From an uncultured Bacteroidales bacterium (lineage in GTDB: Bacteria > Bacteroidota > Bacteroidia > Bacteroidales > Muribaculaceae): a DNA stretch of 64,000 nt. The translations under genes and the position numbers were made by a program. The stretch lies in contig CADBDH010000006.1 in assembly GCA_902793405.1 (NCBI GenBank), forward strand, positions 1 through 64,000. Direction: 5' to 3'. Under the pieces are notes generated by a model. The model saw nothing but the letters and a program-made list of their open reading frames with translations, was not told where the DNA came from and searched no databases. Positions 44,790 to 52,756 of the stretch are shown here, in pieces (position 1 is the stretch's first letter; every line of letters begins with the position of its first letter).

Positions 44790-46838
44790 GTGGACGGCAT
44801 CTATTACAAGATTGAGGCCTACGATGTCCTGGTCACCCATGACGGAACCGGGCAGTACGGCTGCTACAGCGGCACGGTGGAGATTCCCGAGGAGGTATAT
44901 TATGAGCCCGACGGCAGGTGGTACACTGTGGGCGGCATCGACGAGCGTGCGTTCTACCGGTGCCCGTATCTGCAGCACCTGATTCTGCCCAACAGCATTG
45001 GCATCATCCATAACGAAGCCTTCGAGGATGCGTTCTGGGACGCCAGCAACAGCACCATCACGTGCATGGCGCTGACGCCGCCGCTGATTTCGCCCAGCGC
45101 TCCCGACCCCTACAATGCCCCCGAGATGACGCTCTATGTCCCCTACGGCACGAGGTCGGCCTATCAGGCGATTAACGCCTGGAATCAATTTGGCAACATC
45201 GTGGAACTGAACTACAGCTTCAAGAAAAACAACATCTACTACAAGATTACAGGCGCGGACAAGGTGAGCGTGACCTACAAGGACGGCAACTACAACACCT
45301 ACAGCGGCCGCATCGTGATTCCCAGTACGGTAACCTATGATGGCGTGACCTACACGGTGACGGCCATCGACCATCTGGCGTTCTTTAACTGCCCCAACCT
45401 GACTGACGTGGTCATCCCCGAAACGGTGACTACCATCGGCAACACATCATTCAAGAACTGCACGTCGCTGACGAGCATCACCATCCCCAACTCGGTGACC
45501 AGCATTGGCATGTATGCTTTTCAGAACTGCACGTCGCTGACCAATGTGGTCATCGGCAGCGGCATGACCAGCATCGGCGCCATGGCCTTCAACGGCTGCG
45601 AGGATTTGGATCGCGGCACCATCACATGCCTGGCCCTGGTTCCGCCCACAATTGCTCAGCAGAACACATTCGATGGCGGGCACTACGACTACACGGTCCT
45701 CTATGTTCCACAGAGCGCTTGCGCTGACTACCAGCAGGCCCAGTATTGGGGCAACTTCTATGACATCCGTGGAATATGGTCGCTTGACGACGCGTTGAAT
45801 GACGATGGCGGCTCCATCCACTTCGAGAGCACAGGTGACTATCCGTGGCAGGTTGTCAGTGGCGGCAGCGCGCGCCACTATGCCGAGTCGGGCAATGCGG
45901 GCGTTGCCAGCACCACGTCGACGCTGACGGCGACGGTTGATGTTCCCGAGGGCGGCGCGACCCTGTCGTTTGTGTTCAAGGCCTGGGGCGAAGGTAACGA
46001 AGAGGAGAGGATCTACGACGCTTGTACGTTCTACATCGACGGCAGGGCGCGGTTAGAATATGGAGAGTACCAGAACGACTGGGAGAGCTACTCGGTTGAC
46101 CTGGAGGCCGGCACCCATACCTTGGAGTGGAGCTACAGCAAGGACGGCAGCGCCGATCCCGATGGCGACTACTTCGCCATCGACGACGTGAAACTCACTC
46201 CGAAGCCGACGGTGACGCTTGATGACGCGTTGAATGACGATGGCGGCTCCATCCACTTCGAGAGCACAGGTGACTATCCTTGGAAGGTTGTCATTGACGG
46301 CGGCGGAGCCTTTAGCTATGCCGAGTCGGGCAATGCAGGCGTTGCCAGCACCACGTCGTCGCTGACGGCGACGGTTGATGTTCCCGAGGGCGGCGCGACG
46401 CTGTCGTTTGTGTTCCAGGCGTGGGGCGAAGGTAACGAAGATGACAGGATCTACGACGCATGTACGTTCTACATCGACGGCAGGGCGCGTTTAGAGTATG
46501 GAGAGTACCAGAACGACTGGGAGAGCTACTCGGTTGACCTGGAGGCCGGCACCCACACCTTGAAGTGGAGTTACAGCAAGGACGGCAGCACCGATCCCGA
46601 AGGCGACTACTTCGCCATCGACAACGTGAAACTCACGCCGAAGCAGAGCGTGAAGCGTGGCGACGTGAACGGCGACAGCAGTGTCAACATCAGCGACGTG
46701 ACGGCCCTGATCGACTACATGCTGACCAGCAATGCTTCGGGCGTTAATCTAACAGCCGCTGATTGCAACCAAGACGGCAGCATCAACATCAGCGACGTGA
46801 CGGCCCTGATCGACTACATGCTCACTGGCGCGTGGTAA
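44790..46838 (+). CDS. BspA-like surface protein, 3' segment with duplicated beta modules and dockerin-like tail
   Basis: 682 codons; sense begins at 44706, before the first ATG-type start at 44790. Residues about 1-330 include LRR_5 repeats (IGNTSFKNCTSLTSITIPNSVTSIG). Two nearly identical modules of 145 residues follow (LDDALNDDGGSIHFESTGDYPW to FAIDDVKLTPK), encoded by a 435-bp direct repeat starting at about 45784 and 46219. The modules look like jelly-roll binding domains. Two dockerin-like repeats ending in TGAW close the protein. On its own it has no signal peptide, which supports it being the end of the 43120 gene. Confidence 0.75.
   Translation: MDGIYYKIEAYDVLVTHDGTGQYGCYSGTVEIPEEVYYEPDGRWYTVGGIDERAFYRCPYLQHLILPNSIGIIHNEAFEDAFWDASNSTITCMALTPPLISPSAPDPYNAPEMTLYVPYGTRSAYQAINAWNQFGNIVELNYSFKKNNIYYKITGADKVSVTYKDGNYNTYSGRIVIPSTVTYDGVTYTVTAIDHLAFFNCPNLTDVVIPETVTTIGNTSFKNCTSLTSITIPNSVTSIGMYAFQNCTSLTNVVIGSGMTSIGAMAFNGCEDLDRGTITCLALVPPTIAQQNTFDGGHYDYTVLYVPQSACADYQQAQYWGNFYDIRGIWSLDDALNDDGGSIHFESTGDYPWQVVSGGSARHYAESGNAGVASTTSTLTATVDVPEGGATLSFVFKAWGEGNEEERIYDACTFYIDGRARLEYGEYQNDWESYSVDLEAGTHTLEWSYSKDGSADPDGDYFAIDDVKLTPKPTVTLDDALNDDGGSIHFESTGDYPWKVVIDGGGAFSYAESGNAGVASTTSSLTATVDVPEGGATLSFVFQAWGEGNEDDRIYDACTFYIDGRARLEYGEYQNDWESYSVDLEAGTHTLKWSYSKDGSTDPEGDYFAIDNVKLTPKQSVKRGDVNGDSSVNISDVTALIDYMLTSNASGVNLTAADCNQDGSINISDVTALIDYMLTGAW
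45784..46647. repeat. 435-bp in-frame tandem duplication within the BspA-like gene
   Basis: CGCGTTGAATGACGATGGCG recurs at 45791 and 46226, 435 bases apart. The two units are nearly identical in DNA and encode one 145-residue module each, so the duplication is recent or kept uniform by gene conversion. Confidence 0.9.
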
Positions 46839-47109
46839 TGCGAGCTTTGCGAGCTGCGCTCGCAGTTTAGAGCTTAGGGCTTAGGGTTTAGAGGGGCATC
46901 CGCGCTTAGTGGACTCACGCTAAGCCGCCAAGCCTCTGATAAGAAGACAAGAAGGACAAGAAAGACAAAAGTATTGATTATCAATAAAAATATTTTTCTT
47001 GTCCTTCTTGTCTTTCTTGTCTTCAAAACATTTTGCGCCGCAGGTCGAATGAGTAAGCCAACTAAAAATCAAAAACCAGGAACTGAAAACTAAAAAAACA
47101 CTATCTTTG
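46837..47109. repeat. Long direct repeat flanking the BspA-like gene, right copy
   Basis: This is the right-hand partner of 42831-43094, about 4 kb downstream. The 19-bp inverted repeat is at 46944-46962 and 46996-47014. It ends in TATCTTTG (47102-47109), the -7 box of the next gene. An ACTAAAA-like heptamer stretch precedes this box. Confidence 0.9.
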
Positions 47110-47114
47110 CGGTT

Positions 47115-47414
47115 ATGGAACATCCTAAGTTTATCATCACCGATCGTGGCCACTTGAGGCTCGGCATGGTCACGCTGCATCGCGACCTGCTGATGCCGCA
47201 TGAGACGTGCCTGGGCGGCGGATTTTACGAGTATGACTATGCCAGCAATATTCTGATATTGTCGGGCAAGTCGTTTGACTACGGCCCTCCCCGCTGGAGC
47301 AAAATCGACGTTCTGCAGGTTCCCGAGGCCTACCGCAATGTCCCCATCGTCTATCGCGGCCACTGGGATGATGACTTGAACATAACCGACACCTTCACCA
47401 TCAAGTATTATTAA
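47115..47414 (+). CDS. Conserved hypothetical protein
   Basis: 99 residues. No domain is recognised, although the N-terminus (MEHPKFIITDRGHLRLGMVTLHRDLL) and CLGGGFYEYDY look like a family I have seen as hypothetical proteins in other Bacteroidales. It contains many aromatic residues and no signal peptide. The -7 box at 47102-47109 ends only 5 bases before the ATG, so the message would be leaderless or nearly so; an in-frame ATG at 47166 is the alternative. It ends 7 bases before the FAD/Fe-S oxidoreductase gene and probably shares its transcript. Confidence 0.65.
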   Translation: MEHPKFIITDRGHLRLGMVTLHRDLLMPHETCLGGGFYEYDYASNILILSGKSFDYGPPRWSKIDVLQVPEAYRNVPIVYRGHWDDDLNITDTFTIKYY

Positions 47415-47421
47415 GGTTGCT

Positions 47422-50403
47422 ATGAAAAGGTTCTTGAACGAAATAAAAGGCATTTTGCCCGCCGACAGGGTTTATACCGACGAGTTGCGCACCCTGGCTT
47501 GGGGCACCGACGCAAGTTTTTACCGCCTGACGCCCCAAGTGGTCATCCGCGCCAAGGATGAGGACGAGGTGGCAACGATTGTCAGGACGGCCAACAAATG
47601 CGGCCTGCCGTTCACCTTCCGCGCTGCAGGCACATCACTGTCGGGGCAAAGCGTGAGCGACAGCATCCTGATTGTTGCCGGCAAGAATTGGGAAGACTAC
47701 AGCGTGGCTGCCGATGCCGAGAGCATCACCCTGCAGCCCGGCATCGTGGGCGCACGGGTGAACCAGATCCTGAAACCGCTGGGGCGCGTGTTCCCGCCCG
47801 ACCCCGCCAGCATCGGCTCGGCCATGGTGGGCGGCATCGTCGCCAACAATGCCTCGGGCATGAACTGCGGCACCCATGCCAACAGCGACCGCATGCTCAT
47901 CTCGGCCCGCCTGGTGCTGCCCGACGGCACCGTGCTTGACACGGGCGACGCGGCCAGCCGCGAGGCCTTCAGGCAGAGCCATCCCGAGTTCATCGCCAAG
48001 ATTGAAGCCCTGCGCGACCGCGTCCGCGCCAACCAGCCGCTGGCCGACCGCATCCGCAAGAAATACAGCATCAAGAACGTGACGGGACTGAACCTGAGGC
48101 CCCTGGTCGCCTATGACGACCCGTTTGACATCATCGCCCACAGCGTGGTGGGCAGCGAGGGCACGCTGGCCTTCATCAGCCAGGTGACCATGCGCACGCT
48201 GCATGACTACCCGTGCAAAGCCTCGGCGATGCTCTACTTCTTCACCATGCGGGAGAGCTGCGAGGCCGTAGTTGCCCTCAAGCAGCTCAAGTCGAGCGAT
48301 GCCGACATCGCCATGAGCGAGGAGAACCTGATGGTCAAGAGCGCCGAGATGCTCGACTACCTGTCGCTGGCATCGGTCGATGACCCCGTCTATCTGCAAT
48401 ACAAGCAGGACGTCGATGCCGGCATAATCCCTGGCGTCGAGCCCGGCGATTACCACAACCTCACCGCCATCCTCACCGAGACCAAAGCCGTCACCCCCGA
48501 CGAGCTGCAAGGCCGCATCGATGCCATCACGCAGTGCCTGTCGCAGTTCAAGACCTATATCCCCGTGGCATTCACCACCGACCCGACCGTCTATGGCAAG
48601 TACTGGGCCATCCGCTCGGGCATCTTCCCCAGCGTGGGCGGTGCGCGTCCCGTGGGCACGTCGTGCCTGATCGAGGATGTCGCCTTTGCCGTCGAGGACC
48701 TGCCCGAGGCTACCGTCAAGCTGCAAAAACTCATTGCCGACCACGGCTATCGCGACGCTTGCATCTACGGCCACGCCTTCGAGGGCAATTACCATTTCAT
48801 CATCAACCAGCTCTTCAGCGACGAGAGCGAGGTGCAGCGCTATGCCAGCATGATGCGCGACGTGGCGCGCCTCGTGGTCGAGGAATATGACGGCTCGCTC
48901 AAGGCCGAGCACGGCACGGGCCGCAACATGGCGCCGTTTGTCAAGTATGAGTGGGGCGAGGAGGCCTTTGCCGCCATGCACGAACTGAAAGAGATTTTCG
49001 ACCCGCACTACCTGCTCAATCCCGGTGTCATCTTCAACGACGACCCCGAGTGCTTCATCAAGCACTTCAAGCCCCTGCCCGAACTCAAGATGCGGGGACT
49101 GGAAGCGCCCCAGGATTCTCCCAGCGTGCACAAGACCGTGGAGGGCGTCCTCAAGGCCAACAAATGTATCGAGTGCGGTTTTTGCGAGGTGAACTGTCTG
49201 ACCTGCGGCTTGACGCTCTCGTCACGCCAGCGCATCGTCATCCAGCGCGAGATATCGCACCTGCGCGAGACGGGCAGCGACCCCGATCGCCTGGCGACAC
49301 TCGTCAAGCAATACCGTTATCAGGGCGACCAGACGTGTGCCGGCGACGGCCTGTGCTCCACCTCCTGCCCCATGGGCATCAACGTGGCCGACCTGACCCA
49401 CCTGGTGCGCAGCGAGGCCCTGCCGCAGGGCAGCATGGGTTACAAGACTGGCGACTGGGCTGCACGGCATTTTGCCGGCATCAAGAGCGGACTGCGATTC
49501 ACCCTGGATGTCGCACGCCTGGGCCACAACATACTCGGCACCACAGCCATGAAGGGCGTTGCGGGTGCCATGCACAAGGCGGGACTGCCCTTGTGGACGC
49601 CTGCCATGCCGGGCAGTGCCCGTCAACCGAAGGCTTGTAGAGACGCAAAATCTTGCGTTTCCCCTGAAGAAAGTCAAGTCCTGCCCATGAAAGTCGTCTA
49701 TTTCCCCTCGTGCATCAATCAGACGATGGGACTCTCCAAAGGCTCTCCTGTCAAAAACACCCTCGTCGATGAGATGGTGCAGCTGTGCCGCAAGGCGGGC
49801 TACGAGGTCATCTTCCCCGAGGGGCTGGAAAAGATGTGCTGCGGCACCATCTGGGAATCCAAAGGCATGCTCGACATCGCCGACCGTAAGACCGCCGAAC
49901 TTGACGAGGCCCTATGGCAGGCCAGCGAACAGGGCAAATACCCGGTTGTGTGCGACCAGAGTCCGTGCCTGCACCGCATGCGCAAGTGCATCACGCGCAT
50001 GCAACTGTATGAACCTGTGGAATTTATTTGGGAATACCTGCGGGAACGTCTGGAATTCTCACCCATCGACCGCCACATCGCCCTGCACTTCACCTGCTCG
50101 ACCCGCGAGATGGGGCTGGTGGACAAGATGACCAGTCTGGCGCGCCTATGCAGCAACAACGTATTCCTGCCCGAGGGCGTGGGCTGCTGCGGCTTTGCCG
50201 GCGACCGAGGCTGGACGCATCCCGAGGTGAACCGCTGGGCACTGCGCAAACTGCGCCGACAGCTGGAGGACAACCACATCGAGATGGGCTACAGCAACAG
50301 CCGCACCTGCGAGGTGGGCTTGGAAACCAACGGCGGCATCCCCTACCAGAGCATCGTCTATCTGGTCAACGAGGTAACCCACCCCAAGAGAACCAACGCC
50401 TAA
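47422..50403 (+). CDS. FAD-linked oxidase / Fe-S protein fusion (D-lactate or D-2-hydroxyacid dehydrogenase type, YdiJ-like)
   Basis: 993 residues. The N-terminal half is a GlcD/FAD_binding_4 domain (TFRAAGTSLSGQSVSD, FPPDPASIGSAMVGGIVANNASG, VVGSEGTLAFI) with the C-terminal FAD-oxidase cap (AEHGTGRNMAPFV). Next come two ferredoxin-like clusters (CIECGFCEVNCLTC, CAGDGLCSTSCPMG), then two CCG domains (CCGTIWESKG, GCCGFAGDRG). The order matches E. coli YdiJ, a D-2-hydroxyglutarate dehydrogenase, and D-lactate dehydrogenases of similar size. It oxidises a D-2-hydroxyacid and passes electrons to the chain. Between the Fe-S and CCG parts an in-frame palindromic repeat encodes KACRDAKSCV. Confidence 0.85.
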   Translation: MKRFLNEIKGILPADRVYTDELRTLAWGTDASFYRLTPQVVIRAKDEDEVATIVRTANKCGLPFTFRAAGTSLSGQSVSDSILIVAGKNWEDYSVAADAESITLQPGIVGARVNQILKPLGRVFPPDPASIGSAMVGGIVANNASGMNCGTHANSDRMLISARLVLPDGTVLDTGDAASREAFRQSHPEFIAKIEALRDRVRANQPLADRIRKKYSIKNVTGLNLRPLVAYDDPFDIIAHSVVGSEGTLAFISQVTMRTLHDYPCKASAMLYFFTMRESCEAVVALKQLKSSDADIAMSEENLMVKSAEMLDYLSLASVDDPVYLQYKQDVDAGIIPGVEPGDYHNLTAILTETKAVTPDELQGRIDAITQCLSQFKTYIPVAFTTDPTVYGKYWAIRSGIFPSVGGARPVGTSCLIEDVAFAVEDLPEATVKLQKLIADHGYRDACIYGHAFEGNYHFIINQLFSDESEVQRYASMMRDVARLVVEEYDGSLKAEHGTGRNMAPFVKYEWGEEAFAAMHELKEIFDPHYLLNPGVIFNDDPECFIKHFKPLPELKMRGLEAPQDSPSVHKTVEGVLKANKCIECGFCEVNCLTCGLTLSSRQRIVIQREISHLRETGSDPDRLATLVKQYRYQGDQTCAGDGLCSTSCPMGINVADLTHLVRSEALPQGSMGYKTGDWAARHFAGIKSGLRFTLDVARLGHNILGTTAMKGVAGAMHKAGLPLWTPAMPGSARQPKACRDAKSCVSPEESQVLPMKVVYFPSCINQTMGLSKGSPVKNTLVDEMVQLCRKAGYEVIFPEGLEKMCCGTIWESKGMLDIADRKTAELDEALWQASEQGKYPVVCDQSPCLHRMRKCITRMQLYEPVEFIWEYLRERLEFSPIDRHIALHFTCSTREMGLVDKMTSLARLCSNNVFLPEGVGCCGFAGDRGWTHPEVNRWALRKLRRQLEDNHIEMGYSNSRTCEVGLETNGGIPYQSIVYLVNEVTHPKRTNA
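49638..49661. repeat. GAGACGCAAAA palindrome inside a coding sequence
   Basis: The sequence around 49633-49657 matches 18726-18752 nearly base for base, beginning GGCTTGTAGAGACGCAAAAT. Here it lies in frame within the FAD/Fe-S oxidoreductase and adds residues near ACRDAKSCV to a linker. Confidence 0.85.
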
Positions 50404-50406
50404 GAC

Positions 50407-50473
50407 CCTAACAGGTTATTGCAAAAATAAAGCCTGAAAGATTTTATCGAGCTTTGCTCGAAAAATTAAACAA
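50407..50473. mobile_element. Truncated MITE-like element (left half)
   Basis: This resembles the left half of the 11554-11733 element: GTTATTGCAAAAATAAAGCC, then the TCGAGC/GCTCGA hairpin and AAAAATTAAACAAG. The right half is absent; the tandem array begins instead. Confidence 0.6.
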
Positions 50474-50480
50474 GAAATAT

Positions 50481-50692
50481 CGAGTTATGGACACTTTTAA
50501 GAACCTATAATCTGCCATAACTCGATAATATTTCGACTTATGGACACTTTTGATAATTTATAATCTGCCATAACTCGATAATATTTCGACTTATGGACAC
50601 TTTTGATAATTTATAATCTGCCATAACTCAAAAAAATATCGACTTATGGACACTTTTAACAATTTACATTTTGCCATAACTCGATATTTTTA
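50481..50692. repeat. 53-bp tandem repeat, four units, abutting a promoter
   Basis: Units start at 50481, 50534, 50587 and 50640. Each holds CGA(G/C)TTATGGACACTTTT and, 25-30 bases on, GCCATAACTCGAT, so each can fold back on itself (TTATGG with CCATAA). Units 2 and 3 are almost identical. The -33 element of the downstream promoter lies in unit 4. There are no spacers. Confidence 0.9.
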
Positions 50693-50700
50693 TAAATTTG
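50670..50700 (+). promoter_or_regulatory. Promoter of the second DUF234 ATPase
   Basis: TTTG (50670-50673), 19 bases, TAAATTTG (50693-50700). The start codon at 50720 lies 19 bases after the -7 box. Confidence 0.75.
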
Positions 50701-50719
50701 CGGCCTAAACTATCAGGAT

Positions 50720-52144
50720 ATGAAACTTATAGCCCGCAATCGAGAAATTAAAGAATTGAAACGACTGTATCAGTCAAAACGCTCTGAGTTTGTCATCGTT
50801 TATGGCCGTCGTCGAATCGGTAAGACTTTTCTTGTCAACCAGGTGTTTCAAAATGAATTCACTTTCACCTATGTGGGAGCAAGAAAACAGCCTCAACGAG
50901 TGCAGTTAATACGGTTTGCCCGCCAATTACAGGAGTTTAGCGGTTCTCCATATTCACCTTCACTCAACAGTTGGGAAGAGGCTTTCGAGCAATTGAAGAC
51001 ACTCATCAAGATGAAACCAGCTAGGGAGCGCAAAGTGATTTTCTTTGACGAGATGCCGTGGATTGACACGCCACGCAGCAGTTTTGTTGATGCACTGGAA
51101 TACTTCTGGAACGCATGGGCTGCACAACGTAGTGATATCCTATTTATTGCTTGTGGTTCGGCAACCTCATGGATGGTCAACAAACTAGTGAAAAACCAAG
51201 GTGGGCTACATAATCGCATCACTGCCCAAATATACTTGCGGCCCTTCAATTTAGGAGAATGTGAGTCATTCCTGCACGAGTATGGCTGCCACTGGGACCG
51301 ATATACCATTCTGCAATGCTACATGGCGCTGGGGGGCGTTCCGTTCTACCTGAGCTTGCTGAATCCCAGTGAGAGCCTAGTCCAAAATATTGATAGGCTC
51401 TTCTTCCAGAAAAATGCGGCGATGAAGGAAGAGTTCGACGAACTTTTCAACGCACTATTCACTCATGCCGACAAATATATTGACGTTGTCATGGCCTTGG
51501 CAGGAAAACGCGAAGGCATGATTCGGGCCGAAATCATCGAAAAAACAAAAATTTCAGGTGGAGGATTGAGCACGATTCTAGAGAACCTTGAGCGTTGCGA
51601 TTTCATTGAGACTTACTCCAAGTTCAAGAGTTCAATACGTAACACGGTCTATCGCTTATCGGATTCCTACACCTTGTTTTACTTCAAGTTTGTCCACAAT
51701 AATAATAGCAAGGATGAACATTACTGGAGCAGCAACATAAACACACCGATGATCCGTTCATGGCAAGGTTTCAGTTTTGAGACGGTATGCCTGTCACATT
51801 TAGCCCAAATAAAGAAAGCACTAGGCATCAGCGGTATGTCGACTAATGCCAGTTCATGGCGCATGCTTGGTGGCGAGAACGATGGAGCGCAAATAGACTT
51901 GTTGATTGACCGTAGCGACCGCGTTATCAATATCTGTGAAATGAAATTCTCAGAGAAGCCTTACAGCATCACTAAAACTTATGCTGACAACTTACGTATG
52001 AAAATGGCTGTCTTTACCGATGCCACTCATATACGCAAGTCTCTTGCCCTGACGATGGTAACAACCTATGGCGTTCTGCCAGGCATTCACTCCAGCATAG
52101 TTCAAAATGAGGTCACCATGGATGATCTCTTCTATCAAGAGTAA
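50720..52144 (+). CDS. AAA ATPase, ATPase_2/DUF234 family (second copy)
   Basis: 474 residues, a paralogue of the protein at 893-2338 along its whole length. Walker A is GRRRIGKT (29-36), Walker B is VIFFDEMPW (106-114). The C-terminal region has GAQIDLLIDRSDRVINICEMKF, the nuclease-like Asp and Glu-x-Lys pattern shared by the family. The middle (ERCDFIETYSKFKSS, VYRLSDSYTLFYFKF) is the winged-helix-like linker. Codon composition is AT-richer than that of the flanking genes. The four-unit array in front of the promoter suggests specific regulation. Its function is unknown; nucleic-acid processing is only inferred. Confidence 0.85.
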   Translation: MKLIARNREIKELKRLYQSKRSEFVIVYGRRRIGKTFLVNQVFQNEFTFTYVGARKQPQRVQLIRFARQLQEFSGSPYSPSLNSWEEAFEQLKTLIKMKPARERKVIFFDEMPWIDTPRSSFVDALEYFWNAWAAQRSDILFIACGSATSWMVNKLVKNQGGLHNRITAQIYLRPFNLGECESFLHEYGCHWDRYTILQCYMALGGVPFYLSLLNPSESLVQNIDRLFFQKNAAMKEEFDELFNALFTHADKYIDVVMALAGKREGMIRAEIIEKTKISGGGLSTILENLERCDFIETYSKFKSSIRNTVYRLSDSYTLFYFKFVHNNNSKDEHYWSSNINTPMIRSWQGFSFETVCLSHLAQIKKALGISGMSTNASSWRMLGGENDGAQIDLLIDRSDRVINICEMKFSEKPYSITKTYADNLRMKMAVFTDATHIRKSLALTMVTTYGVLPGIHSSIVQNEVTMDDLFYQE

Positions 52145-52163
52145 TACAATACTCCCACTTGCT

Positions 52164-52730
52164 TTACTTGAGTTGGTTGCCGTCGCGGAAGGCGGTGCCA
52201 ACGGTGGTGCCTAGTTGCACGTATTTGTAGCGGGTGGGGTCGTAGGTAATGATGTGCATCTTCTCGATGTCGGGGTTGCCCTCCTCGTCGAGGTATTGCT
52301 CATGACACAGGACGTTGACGACCTCGGCAATCAGGTAGTAACCGGTGTTGCGGTCTTCATCGATTTTCTCTTTCACGCGGCACTCCATCGTCATGGGGAA
52401 GTCGGTGAACAAGGGGGCATTGACGTTGGGGGCCTTCTCAATCGTCCAGCCCGTCTTGGCCATCTTATCGGGGTCTTTTTTGGCACTGACGATGCCCACA
52501 AAGTCGGATGCCACCATCGTTTCGGTCGTGGCAAAGGCAACGGTGAACGTGTCGTTGACGGCGAGATTGTCGGTCGTGGCGTGTGACGACAGCGAAATCA
52601 TGATTTCCTTCATGTCCCAGGTGCCGCCCCAAGCAGCATTCATGGCATTGGGACGTCCTTCTTTGTCATAGGTGCCGATAATGAGTACCGGTTGTGGAAG
52701 TATCCACGGTTTAGATCCAAAACTCTTCAT
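52164..52730 (-). CDS. Flavin reductase-like protein
   Basis: 188 residues with the FMN-binding split barrel of the flavin reductase family. PQPVLIIGTYDKEGRPNAMNAAWGG near the start, ISLSSHATTDNLAVNDTFTVAFAT, the SDFVGIVSAKKDPDKMAKTGW region and EVVNVLCHEQYLDE follow the family layout. Such proteins bind FMN and may reduce flavins with NAD(P)H or serve as electron carriers. The length is normal. It converges with the ATPase gene (19-base gap), and no promoter was identified upstream in the short spacer to the DUF6056 gene. Confidence 0.8.
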   Translation of the reverse strand: MKSFGSKPWILPQPVLIIGTYDKEGRPNAMNAAWGGTWDMKEIMISLSSHATTDNLAVNDTFTVAFATTETMVASDFVGIVSAKKDPDKMAKTGWTIEKAPNVNAPLFTDFPMTMECRVKEKIDEDRNTGYYLIAEVVNVLCHEQYLDEEGNPDIEKMHIITYDPTRYKYVQLGTTVGTAFRDGNQLK

Positions 52731-52756
52731 AATATCTTCTTTTGATTAATGGTTGG

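Larger units (their letters stand above)
43120..46838 (+). pseudogene. Whole BspA-like surface-protein gene, disrupted by two +1 frame breaks
   Basis: Read through the shifts at 44218 and 44705, this is one gene of about 1240 codons: signal peptide, three DUF285 modules, LRR_5 region, two duplicated beta modules and dockerin-like tail. Possible explanations are real inactivation by small deletions at GAC microhomology, collapse of tandem modules during assembly, or recoding. It is flanked by long direct repeats. Confidence 0.55.

Noticed and set aside
36065..46838. A cellulosome
   Set aside because: Dockerin-like repeats are present, but no cohesin or scaffoldin and no plant-polysaccharide enzymes carry them here.
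50481..50692. CRISPR array
   Set aside because: The four units are contiguous with a 53-bp period and no unique spacers, and there are no cas genes in the window. The 33-bp and 144-bp arrays fail for the same reason.
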